This document shows, one piece after another, positions 18,528 through 25,370 of a stretch of 64,000 nt of DNA. Below the pieces are notes generated by a model. The model made no database searches, was not told the origin of the DNA, and saw nothing but the letters and a program-made list of their open reading frames with translations. Source of the stretch: Maricaulis salignorans (lineage in GTDB: Bacteria; Pseudomonadota; Alphaproteobacteria; Caulobacterales; Aquidulcibacteraceae); contig CAMDDL010000002.1 of NCBI GenBank assembly GCA_945891505.1, forward strand, positions 62,001 to 126,000. The letters run 5' to 3'. Each line of letters opens with the position of its first letter. Within the stretch, counting starts at the first letter, position 1. The translations under genes were made by a program, and so were the position numbers.

Positions 18528-18866
18528 TCACAGCGAAGTCGGCTCTTTTAGCAGACGGTCCAGCAAGATACCCACATTCCTCAAAGTCGCAGCCGGCACA
18601 CGGTCCAGCACGCGAAACCCACGTGCGGTTTGGTCGAGCGATTTGATCTGATCGACCAATAGATACCCCTCAATCCGTCCACCTTTCGGCAAAGGCAATT
18701 TGAACGGCCACGGGCTGGGGTTCGAGGTGATCGGCACCACAATCGCCGTTGAACTGACCTCGTGATAGGCATGAGGTGTCAGCACCAAAGCTGGACGAAA
18801 ACCCGCCTGCTCTCGCCCTTGGCTACCTTTGAGATCGACCATGACGATGTCGCCGCGATCAAGCAT
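18528..18866 (-). CDS. mazF: MazF/PemK-type endoribonuclease toxin
   Basis: 112 residues with the MazF core: RGDIVMVDL at the start, GREQAGFRPALVLT with the conserved Arg, VVPITSNP and the later QIKSLD. MazF enzymes cut mRNA at short sequences; the specificity is not predictable. The start overlaps the antitoxin gene by eight bases. It is followed by a coding-like tail and then vapB, so two toxin-antitoxin pairs run head to tail toward ilvN. Confidence 0.93.
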   Translation of the reverse strand: MLDRGDIVMVDLKGSQGREQAGFRPALVLTPHAYHEVSSTAIVVPITSNPSPWPFKLPLPKGGRIEGYLLVDQIKSLDQTARGFRVLDRVPAATLRNVGILLDRLLKEPTSL

Positions 18867-19194
18867 GCTTGGCGCTTTGTACGTGGGTGTTCCACGCTGA
18901 AATCAGGTCATCTGCCGCCATGTCGAGCACATTGTCTGGCGCAATCCAGCCATCTTCAACGGCCTCGTTCCCCTGCGCCTCTCCCAAGTCAGCAATCTTG
19001 GGCGCAGACAGGGTTCGCGCGTGAGCAATCAACCCGTCCAGCGACGGAATCACTTCTTCCGGTACAACATGGCCCACCAATTGGCCATTCTCATTGGCAA
19101 ACCGAATCTTGGACCCGGGCTTGATGCCAAACACATCCCGTAAGGCCTTAGGTATCACCACTTGGCCCTTGGTGGAGACGAGACCATCGCTCAT
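18859..19194 (-). CDS. SpoVT/AbrB-family antitoxin of the mazF-like toxin
   Basis: 111 residues. The N-terminal DNA-binding hairpin (LVSTKGQVVIPKALRDVFGI) shares 13 consecutive residues with VapB. The C-terminal part is acidic and should neutralise MazF. The start at 19194 is set by AAAGGAAG six bases upstream and by the onset of similarity; the open frame reaches 19326 but encodes nothing recognisable. A TTAC-N7-TTAC motif lies 26-40 bases upstream. It overlaps mazF by eight bases. Confidence 0.9.
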   Translation of the reverse strand: MSDGLVSTKGQVVIPKALRDVFGIKPGSKIRFANENGQLVGHVVPEEVIPSLDGLIAHARTLSAPKIADLGEAQGNEAVEDGWIAPDNVLDMAADDLISAWNTHVQSAKHA

Positions 19195-19219
19195 TGGCTG
19201 CTTCCTTTGGTTGGAGTAG

Positions 19220-19234
19220 GTAATACTAAAGTAA
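19220..19234 (-). promoter_or_regulatory. Predicted antitoxin operator, mazE-like copy
   Basis: On the coding strand: TTACTTTAGTATTAC, a TTAC repeat at one helical turn with central TAGT, matching the vapB operator at 11 of 15 positions. A GTGAAA 17 bases before TAGTAT could be a weak -35 element. Both sites lie at nearly the same distance from their start codons. Confidence 0.6.
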
Positions 19235-19364
19235 AGCTTAAGCGGTTTCACGGGGGATTTTGGGGGGCCAATGCAAGGGAGATTGGTTCCCTTTGAAATG
19301 ACATGAGATAAACATTTTTTGCGCATTTATCGACAAAGCTGCGAGCTTTCATTACTCTGTCCCG

Positions 19365-19760
19365 ATGCATTATTATCACGGCGTCGTCCAAAAGGACGCG
19401 GATAGCGCCTTTGGCGTCTCTTTTCCAGATTTAGAGGGCTGCTTCTCCGCTGCAGATGATCTGGAAAGCGTTGTGCGCGAAGCCACTGACGCCGTGTCAC
19501 TCTATCTCGAAGGAAATGACCGCGTCATCGAGCCATCCAGCATCGAGACGATCCGCGATTTGGCGAAAGAAGATTTGGCAAATGGTGCCTTCCTCCTGAT
19601 TTTGGTGCCCCATATCGCCGCCAGCAACACGCCCACCCGCATCAACATCTCGCTCGATTCCGGCATCCTCGCCGCCATCGACACCGCCGCCTCTGCCCGC
19701 AAACTAACCCGCAGTGCGTTTCTGGCGCAGGCGGCGCGGAATGAGATTGTGGGGCGGTAA
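19365..19760 (+). CDS. hicB: HicB-family antitoxin, no HicA partner visible
   Basis: 131 residues: the N-terminal HicB fold (YHGVVQKDADSAFGVSFPDL, then GCFSAADDLE) is followed by a C-terminal ribbon-helix-helix domain (RINISLDSGILAAIDTAA, SRSAF-like region, EIVGR end). It is on the strand opposite to the neighbouring toxin genes. I looked for the small hicA gene on both sides and found none: 170 bases lie upstream and 311 downstream, and neither codes for a HicA-like protein. It may therefore be an orphan regulator or a decayed pair. Confidence 0.88.
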   Translation: MHYYHGVVQKDADSAFGVSFPDLEGCFSAADDLESVVREATDAVSLYLEGNDRVIEPSSIETIRDLAKEDLANGAFLLILVPHIAASNTPTRINISLDSGILAAIDTAASARKLTRSAFLAQAARNEIVGR

Positions 19761-19797
19761 CGCGCCTTCTTGGAGGACTCGTTTGGGACCGGCTTTG

Positions 19798-19814
19798 GTG
19801 ACCATTATGGTCAC
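19798..19814. promoter_or_regulatory. Perfect 17-base palindrome after hicB
   Basis: GTGACCAT-T-ATGGTCAC: eight-base arms around a single base, 38 bases after the hicB stop. The one-base centre is too short for an RNA loop, so a DNA operator is more likely than a terminator. Its binder is unknown. Confidence 0.45.
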
Positions 19815-19845
19815 GCAAAACCTTGTTTCGATTATTTTTTACCTG

Positions 19846-19965
19846 TTCAACCGCGTCAAGGGACGCTTCGCTCTCTGCCCTTGACCCGCTTGAAATGGCG
19901 GCCATACCGTCGGGGTTCTGGGTCTGATTGCGGCAGTCAAGGCCAGAGAGCGAAGTGTGCCTTGA
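19846..19965. repeat. Pair of inverted hairpin repeats with a compensatory stem change
   Basis: Unit 1 (19856-19884) has arms TCAAGGG/CCCTTGA; its stem extends outward to 17-base arms with two mismatches (19846-19894) and a 15-base loop. Unit 2 (19937-19965) is the reverse complement of unit 1 with three differences in 29 bases; its arms are TCAAGGC/GCCTTGA. Two of the three differences are a paired G-C to C-G swap, so each unit keeps a perfect stem. Confidence 0.7.
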
Positions 19966-20071
19966 AGGATGCGATCAGACAAACTCACACTTGTTCAGCG
20001 CTTTGCGTGCAGCAGGGTCTGCACCAAAGCGCGTCTAGGTCTTTCTGGTAGAACAGGCTCCTCGCCCCCCC

Positions 20072-21868
20072 CTACACCAACTGCCGCCCCTTTTCATCAA
20101 TCGCGGTCCCCAAGTCCTGACCATCGTCACCCAACAGCATCTCATTATGCGCCGCACCCGATGGGATCATGGGGAAGCAGTTTTCGTCCTTGGTGACGCG
20201 GCAGTCAAAGATCACGGGGCCATCATAGTCGATCATGTCTTGGATGGCTGCGTCCAACAAAGTCGGATCGGAACAACGGATGCCCTTGGCACCGAAGGCT
20301 TCGGCTAGTTTCACAAAGTCGGGCAAGGAGTGGGAATAGCTTTGGGAATAGCGCTCGCCATGTAGCAATTGTTGCCACTGGCGCACCATGCCCATCCATT
20401 CATTATTCAGGATGAAGATTTTGACGGGCAAGCCATATTGCACCGCACAGCTCATTTCCTGGATGCACATTTGGATGCTGGCTTCGCCGGCGATGTCGAT
20501 CACCAAGCCGTCCTTATGCGCCATTTGCACCCCAATCGCAGCAGGCAGGCCATAGCCCATAGTGCCGAGGCCGCCAGAGGTCATCCAGCGGTTAGGCTCT
20601 TCAAAGCGATAGAATTGCGCCGCCCACATCTGATGCTGGCCCACTTCGGTGGTGATGAAGGTCTTGCGGTCTTTGGTGAGTTCATAGAGGCGCTCAACCG
20701 CATATTGGGGCTTAATCACCTCCCCACTTTGGCGATAAGCAAAGCCCTTGCGCGCCCGCCACGTCTCAATCTGAGCGTTCCAAGCGGCAATGTCCGCACG
20801 CTTTCCGACACGAGCTTGCCACTGCGCCAATAGGGCGGCAATCGCTTTGCCGGCATCTGCCACAATGCCAATATCCACCCGCACATTCTTATTGATGCTG
20901 GAGGGATCAATATCGACATGGATCTTTTTGGAGTTGGGCGAGAAAGCGTCCAAGCGGCCGGTGACGCGGTCATCAAAGCGCGCGCCCAAGCAGATCATCA
21001 CGTCGCAATCATGCATCGCCATGTTGGCTTCATAGGCACCATGCATGCCCAACATGCCCAGCCATTGCGGGTCACTGGCAGGGAAGCTGCCGAGGCCCAT
21101 CAGAGTTGAAGTCACGGGGAAGCCGGTCGCCGCTGCCAATTGGCGCAGCAGTTTGGACGCCTCTGGCCCGGCATTGATCACACCACCACCTGTATAGAAG
21201 ATTGGCTTTTTGGCGCTCGCCATCAGCTCAACCGCTTTTTCAATTGCCACAAGGTCTGGGTTCGTGGGCGGGCGGTAATTGGGCGACAAGTCGTTGGGCT
21301 TGCCGCGATAAATCGTCTTCTTGAACTGAACGTCCTTCGGAATATCGATCAGGACCGGGCCCGGACGGCCCGTGGTGGCCACTTGAAACGCCTCGTGCAC
21401 GATCCGCTCAAGATCATTGACATCCTTTACCAGATAATTGTGCTTGGTGGCAGAACGCGTGATGCCCGTGGTGTCACACTCTTGAAACGCATCTGACCCG
21501 ATTAAATGCGAGGGCACTTGGCCCGTTATGCAGACCAAAGGAATAGAATCCATCAAGGCATCAACCAGCGCCGTCACGGCATTGGTCGCCCCGGGTCCTG
21601 AAGTCACCAGCAAAACACCACATTTGCCGGTTGAGCGTGCATAGCCTTCAGCCGCATGACCTGCCCCTTGTTCATGGCGCACGAGAACATGGTGGATCTG
21701 CTCTTGCTGGTAGAGCGCGTCATAAATTGGCAAGACGGCCCCACCGGGATAGCCAAAAATCGTCTCCACGCCTTGCTCTTGCATGGCCCGCACCAAAATC
21801 TCGGCACCCGTCATTTCAATAGGTTCGGCTTGCGTCATGGTGCTGGTGTCAATCTCTGTGTCGTACAT
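20072..21868 (-). CDS. ilvB: Acetolactate synthase large (catalytic) subunit
   Basis: The thiamine-diphosphate enzyme that condenses pyruvate with pyruvate or 2-oxobutyrate, the first common step of branched-chain amino acid synthesis. 598 residues. The N-terminal TPP-binding domain has GYPGGAVLPIYDAL and the catalytic Glu in VRHEQGAGHAAEG. The C-terminal domain has the cofactor region VIDIAGEASIQMC, where the Mg-binding Asp of the usual GDG motif is Glu, followed by NNEWMGMVRQWQ. The start at 21868 has GGAAG about 12 bases upstream. Expression appears controlled by a leader peptide and terminator at 21918-22026. Its usual partner ilvN is 2.3 kb away, beyond the toxin-antitoxin genes. Confidence 0.97.
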   Translation of the reverse strand: MYDTEIDTSTMTQAEPIEMTGAEILVRAMQEQGVETIFGYPGGAVLPIYDALYQQEQIHHVLVRHEQGAGHAAEGYARSTGKCGVLLVTSGPGATNAVTALVDALMDSIPLVCITGQVPSHLIGSDAFQECDTTGITRSATKHNYLVKDVNDLERIVHEAFQVATTGRPGPVLIDIPKDVQFKKTIYRGKPNDLSPNYRPPTNPDLVAIEKAVELMASAKKPIFYTGGGVINAGPEASKLLRQLAAATGFPVTSTLMGLGSFPASDPQWLGMLGMHGAYEANMAMHDCDVMICLGARFDDRVTGRLDAFSPNSKKIHVDIDPSSINKNVRVDIGIVADAGKAIAALLAQWQARVGKRADIAAWNAQIETWRARKGFAYRQSGEVIKPQYAVERLYELTKDRKTFITTEVGQHQMWAAQFYRFEEPNRWMTSGGLGTMGYGLPAAIGVQMAHKDGLVIDIAGEASIQMCIQEMSCAVQYGLPVKIFILNNEWMGMVRQWQQLLHGERYSQSYSHSLPDFVKLAEAFGAKGIRCSDPTLLDAAIQDMIDYDGPVIFDCRVTKDENCFPMIPSGAAHNEMLLGDDGQDLGTAIDEKGRQLV

Positions 21869-21917
21869 CGGGGTAGGCTTCCAAGTTTTGCGTGCTTATG
21901 GCGGTTTTTTGGGCATG

Positions 21918-21942
21918 AAAAAAGGGGCTAGTTGAGCCCCTT
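21918..21942 (-). terminator. Attenuator terminator in the ilvB leader
   Basis: On the coding strand: arms AAGGGGCT and AGCCCCTT with loop CAACT, ending in a six-T run. It lies between the leader peptide gene and the ilvB start, 49 bases before the latter, which is the classic place for an amino-acid attenuator terminator. Confidence 0.85.
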
Positions 21943-21952
21943 GTGTTACATC

Positions 21953-21995
21953 GCCGCGATTTGGTGAGAGGACTATCCCTCACCAAGCCGCGGCA
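21953..21995 (-). promoter_or_regulatory. Leader pause/anti-antiterminator hairpin
   Basis: An imperfect stem (outer CCGCG/CGCGG, inner TTGGTGAG/CTCACCAA) spans the last leader codons, with the leader stop codon in its loop. A ribosome finishing the leader would cover its first arm; one stalled at the Val/Leu codons would not. This fits the 1:2 structure of attenuators. The alternative antiterminator pairing needs a folding calculation. Confidence 0.6.
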
Positions 21996-22026
21996 TTCTT
22001 ACGAGTACAAGTGCGACGTTGCGCAT
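21973..22026 (-). CDS. ilvB leader peptide (attenuation)
   Basis: Seventeen codons encoding MRNVALVLVRMPRLGEG. Six of positions 4-9 are Val, Ala or Leu (V-A-L-V-L-V), end products or relatives of the pathway, as expected for a sensing leader. GAGGA lies eight bases before the ATG. A promoter precedes it and a terminator follows it before ilvB. Low charged tRNA-Val or tRNA-Leu would stall the ribosome and favour readthrough into ilvB. Confidence 0.85.
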   Translation of the reverse strand: MRNVALVLVRMPRLGEG

Positions 22027-22053
22027 GATGGGTTTCCTCAAACTTATGTCAAA

Positions 22054-22082
22054 GGCATAAACATGCGCCATGCTGAGGTCAA
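22054..22082 (-). promoter_or_regulatory. Predicted sigma-70 promoter of the ilvB leader
   Basis: On the coding strand TTGACC (22077-22082) and TATGCC (22054-22059) are separated by exactly 17 bases. Transcription would start about 20 bases before the leader peptide ATG. Confidence 0.55.
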
Positions 22083-22112
22083 GCGAAATTTCTTAGAATT
22101 ATTTTCTGTGTG

Positions 22113-22141
22113 TTGATGGTTTATTGGAATTTAAATTTAAT
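22113..22141 (+). promoter_or_regulatory. Predicted promoter for the Spinster-like transporter gene
   Basis: TTGATG (22113-22118), a 17-base spacer, then TTTAAT (22136-22141) in an AT-rich stretch. It is divergent from the ilvB promoter. Confidence 0.45.
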
Positions 22142-22170
22142 CACAGAAGAAACTCACACAAAAACGTGTT

Positions 22171-22201
22171 TTGCCCACTTCAGTTGTTTGCAAGTGGGCA
22201 A
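22171..22201. repeat. Perfect 10-bp stem-loop in the 5' leader of the transporter gene
   Basis: Arms TTGCCCACTT and AAGTGGGCAA with an 11-base loop, downstream of the predicted promoter and 75 bases before the start codon. No T-run follows, so it is not a clear terminator; it may be a 5'-UTR structure or an operator. Confidence 0.55.
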
Positions 22202-22275
22202 GTTTGGTTAAGCTGGAGGTCAAATCAAAGTGCTTGAATCAAAAAAGCACAAACAAAATGAAACGGGGAGATGTC

Positions 22276-23712
22276 ATGTCAGATCAACGCGAAACCTTGG
22301 GCGCGTGGGCCCCAAAATCCGATCGCCCAACGACAGAAGGTGCCCCTGCCCCTTTAAGCGCTGCTTACGTGCGTTATGCGCTTTGGATGTTGTTGATCAT
22401 TTACACGCTCAACTTTCTCGACCGTGGTATTATCAACATTCTTGCCGGCCCGATCAAAAAAGACCTTGGTATCAGCGATAGCGCTCTAGGCCTTTTAATG
22501 GGCATTGGCTTTGCCTTTTTTTATACCATCCTAGGCCTGCCAATCGCCCGCTTTGCCGAACGCGCCAACCGCGCCAAAATTATCTCTGTCTCGGTGGTGA
22601 TCTGGAGTGCCTTTACCGCTTTGTCTGGCGCGGCTCAGAACTATTGGCATTTGTTGCTGGCGCGCGTCGGTGTTGGCGTAGGTGAGGCTGGTTGCACACC
22701 GCCAGCTCACTCCCTCATCTCTGACTACGTACCAGCCGAAAAGCGCGCATCAGCGATTGCCTTTTATTCCTTGGGCGTGCCGATCGGCAGCGCGCTAGGA
22801 TTGATCATCGGGGCAACGATTGCTGACGCCTTCGGCTGGCGGTGGGCATTCGCAATCGTCGGACTGCCCGGCGTAGCAATCGGCGCTTTAGCGTATTTTA
22901 CCTTAAAGGAGCCACGCAAACTTGGTCTCGTCCCGCAGCCTAAAGCCGGGTCTGGTCCAACGCTTTTGGCGACGGCTAAAGAACTGACTAACCGGAAGTC
23001 CTATTGGTACGTGGTCGGTGCCGCGACCATGATCTCCTTCCTCAGCTATGGGAAGAGCGCCTTCATCCCGGTCATGTTAGCGCGGGTCCACGGCCTGTCA
23101 CTGACAGAAATTGGCACACTACTGGCTCTCAGCGGCATCGTGGCCGGGGTTTTGGGCACTATGATTGGCGGCTTTATCGCAGATCGGGCAGCCAAGACGG
23201 ATGTGCGTGCTTACATGACCATTCCGATGGTTGCCTTTATTCTGTCAGTCCCCTTCTTCTTGTTTGGCATGTTTGCTGACAATGCTTACTTCGCCATCGC
23301 CTTCTTGACGCTTCCCGCCCTCTTGAACTCGATCTGGTACGGGCCGGTTTATGCGTCCATTCAAGGTCTCGTCGGCCCACAAAGCCGGGCGACTGCGGTG
23401 GCGCTGATGCTGTTTGTGCTGAACATGGTCGGCCTCGGTCTTGGCCCCTTCACGGTAGGTCTGGTGTCCGACATCCTGACCCATCAGCACTTTGCTGCTA
23501 ACGCGCCTGCAGGGCTGGAGTTTGCTTCCTATTGCGCCAAGAAAGCAGTCACCGCTGGCGAAGCGATTTGCACGGTGGCTCAAGCGGAGGGTCTACGCCT
23601 ATCACTTGCTTGGCACAGTGTGCTCGGCGTCTTGGTGGTCGCGTTCTTTTTACTTGCACGCCAAACGCTGAAGCAGGACATGGCAGAAGTCAAAGCGATG
23701 AGTGCCAACTAA
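22276..23712 (+). CDS. Spinster-like MFS transporter (first of tandem pair)
   Basis: 478 residues, 12 predicted membrane helices. The sequence GVGVGEAGCTPPAHSLISDY, followed by VPAEKRASAIAFYSLG, marks the Spinster (Spns) branch of the MFS, whose eukaryotic members export sphingosine-1-phosphate or lysolipids. The bacterial substrates are unclear. The start at 22276 is fixed by GGGGAG five bases upstream; the frame opens at 22171 but without support. It is paralogous to the next gene, which has exactly the same length, with 117 bases between them. Confidence 0.9.
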   Translation: MSDQRETLGAWAPKSDRPTTEGAPAPLSAAYVRYALWMLLIIYTLNFLDRGIINILAGPIKKDLGISDSALGLLMGIGFAFFYTILGLPIARFAERANRAKIISVSVVIWSAFTALSGAAQNYWHLLLARVGVGVGEAGCTPPAHSLISDYVPAEKRASAIAFYSLGVPIGSALGLIIGATIADAFGWRWAFAIVGLPGVAIGALAYFTLKEPRKLGLVPQPKAGSGPTLLATAKELTNRKSYWYVVGAATMISFLSYGKSAFIPVMLARVHGLSLTEIGTLLALSGIVAGVLGTMIGGFIADRAAKTDVRAYMTIPMVAFILSVPFFLFGMFADNAYFAIAFLTLPALLNSIWYGPVYASIQGLVGPQSRATAVALMLFVLNMVGLGLGPFTVGLVSDILTHQHFAANAPAGLEFASYCAKKAVTAGEAICTVAQAEGLRLSLAWHSVLGVLVVAFFLLARQTLKQDMAEVKAMSAN

Positions 23713-23829
23713 ACCCAACCTTTAGCCATGCAAATAAATCGCGCCATGGCATTGCTTTTTTCCACGTCGGCCCGATGGTAGGCCGATAAGAAAGGCGGGC
23801 TTAGACCTGCCTAAAAGGGGAACGACCGG

Positions 23830-25266
23830 ATGGACAAACAGTCAGACACGATAATCGGCGCTGGAACACCAGCACAGCCTCAAGCCCTTAGCCCGGCCTA
23901 TGTGCGCTATGCTCTTTGGGTGTTGTTGATCATCTATACGCTCAACTTCGTCGACCGCCAGATTGTGGCGATCTTGGCAGGGCCGATTAAGAAAGATCTT
24001 GGCATTTCAGATGGCCAATTGGGCATGTTGATCGGTTTGGCTTTTGCCTTCTTTTATACCATTCTGGGCATCCCCATTGCGCGCTACGCGGAGCGTGGAA
24101 ATCGCCCTGGCATTATCGCCACAGCGGTGATCGTGTGGAGTGGCTTTACAGCGTTGTGCGGCTTAGCTCAAAACTTTACCCAATTGCTGCTTGCCCGCAT
24201 TGGTGTAGGTGTTGGGGAAGCGGGTTGTACGCCCCCTGCCCACTCGCTGATCTCTGACTATGTGCCTGCGGAAAAGCGCGCTTCTGCCATCGCTTTTTAT
24301 TCGCTCGGCGTCCCAGTTGGCACAGCAATGGGCTATATTGTTGGGGCGTGGATCGCCCAGCATTATGGTTGGCGGGTTGCCTTCTTTGCCGTGGGTATCC
24401 CTGGGATCATCATTGGTGTGATTGCCTTACTCACACTCAAAGAACCGCGTAAATTGGGATTGGTGAAACTCGGTGCCGCTGGTTCGGCACCAAGCCTCAC
24501 TCAAACCGCTCGTGAATTAACGGCTCGCAAATCCTACTGGTATGCAGTAGGGGCGGCGACGACAATCTCCTTCCTTGGCTACGGTCATGCTGCATTTTTG
24601 CCAATTTTCTTCGCGCGTGTGCACGGTATGCCACTGGGGGATATCGGTACGGCGATGGCTCTCATGACCTTTTTTGCAGGGGTAGCCGGGACCATGATTG
24701 GGGGATTTGTCGCCGATCGGGCTGCGAAAAGTGATACACGAGCCTATATGATGGTGCCCATGCTGGCTTTCATCGTCGGGATTCCGTTCTTCTGGGCAGG
24801 TATGTTCATCGAAGGCACTCTGGCCTGTATCTTCTTACTGGCGATCCCAACCTTGATGAACTCGGTCTGGTACGGCCCGGTCTATGCAGCGGTGCAAAGC
24901 TTGGTCCGTCCGCAAAGCCGGGCGACCGCGGTGGCTTTAATGCTGTTCGTCGTCAATATGATTGGGCTTGGCGCTGGTCCTACTGCGGTTGGCTTCCTGT
25001 CTGACATGTTCGCCAGCCAGCACTTTGCCAGCATTGGCCCAGCTGGGGCTGAGTTTGCCAGTTTCTGCGCCAAGGGTGCTGCCACTGCAGGGGATGCCAT
25101 GTGTGGCGCGGCACAAGCTGAAGGGATCCGCTGGTCGCTGTTATCGTCCAGCTCGGTCGGTCTTTTGGTGATCTTGTTCTTCGCGCTGGCTCGCAACACA
25201 ATCCGCGAAGACTTGCTTGCGACGGCAGACGCCACTGCAAAAGATCAAGCCGCAACCGCTTCATAG
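23830..25266 (+). CDS. Spinster-like MFS transporter (second of tandem pair)
   Basis: 478 residues and clearly a duplicate of the preceding transporter: the signature around VGVGEAGCTPPAHS is identical, and both open with PAYVRYALW or AAYVRYALW followed by LLIIYTLNF. Differences concentrate in the N-terminal tail, the central loop and the last helices. In helix 1 it has VDRQIVAIL where the first copy has LDRGIINIL, which may reflect a changed substrate. AGGGGAACGACCGG precedes the ATG. A strong hairpin terminator follows. Confidence 0.9.
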   Translation: MDKQSDTIIGAGTPAQPQALSPAYVRYALWVLLIIYTLNFVDRQIVAILAGPIKKDLGISDGQLGMLIGLAFAFFYTILGIPIARYAERGNRPGIIATAVIVWSGFTALCGLAQNFTQLLLARIGVGVGEAGCTPPAHSLISDYVPAEKRASAIAFYSLGVPVGTAMGYIVGAWIAQHYGWRVAFFAVGIPGIIIGVIALLTLKEPRKLGLVKLGAAGSAPSLTQTARELTARKSYWYAVGAATTISFLGYGHAAFLPIFFARVHGMPLGDIGTAMALMTFFAGVAGTMIGGFVADRAAKSDTRAYMMVPMLAFIVGIPFFWAGMFIEGTLACIFLLAIPTLMNSVWYGPVYAAVQSLVRPQSRATAVALMLFVVNMIGLGAGPTAVGFLSDMFASQHFASIGPAGAEFASFCAKGAATAGDAMCGAAQAEGIRWSLLSSSSVGLLVILFFALARNTIREDLLATADATAKDQAATAS

Positions 25267-25270
25267 GCCC

Positions 25271-25290
25271 AAGCGCGGCTTTCCGCGCTT
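25271..25290 (+). terminator. Hairpin after the second transporter gene
   Basis: Arms AAGCGCGG and CCGCGCTT with a four-base loop, five bases after the stop codon. No T-run follows directly, so it may stabilise the 3' end rather than terminate. Confidence 0.45.
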
Positions 25291-25317
25291 GACCTCACAG
25301 CCAACAGCTACAAAACA

Positions 25318-25349
25318 GGGCCGCCGGTGGGACTCACCAGCGGCCCTTT
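25318..25349 (+). terminator. Terminator between the transporter pair and purB
   Basis: Arms GGGCCGC and GCGGCCC with an inner GGTG/CACC pairing, followed by TTT. It ends 21 bases before the purB start and probably closes the transporter unit. Confidence 0.65.
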
Positions 25350-25370
25350 GCTTGATGACGGAACGCCACC

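Larger units (their letters stand above)
19761..20071. other. 311-base gene-free spacer between hicB and ilvB
   Basis: No gene is supported here. It contains a 17-base palindrome, two related hairpins in inverted orientation (both listed separately) and a T-run (19834-19840). No ilvB, ilvN or hicA remnant is recognisable. Confidence 0.6.

Noticed and set aside
19195-19364. hicA gene upstream of hicB
   Set aside because: Only very short frames occur, none with HicA-like sequence.
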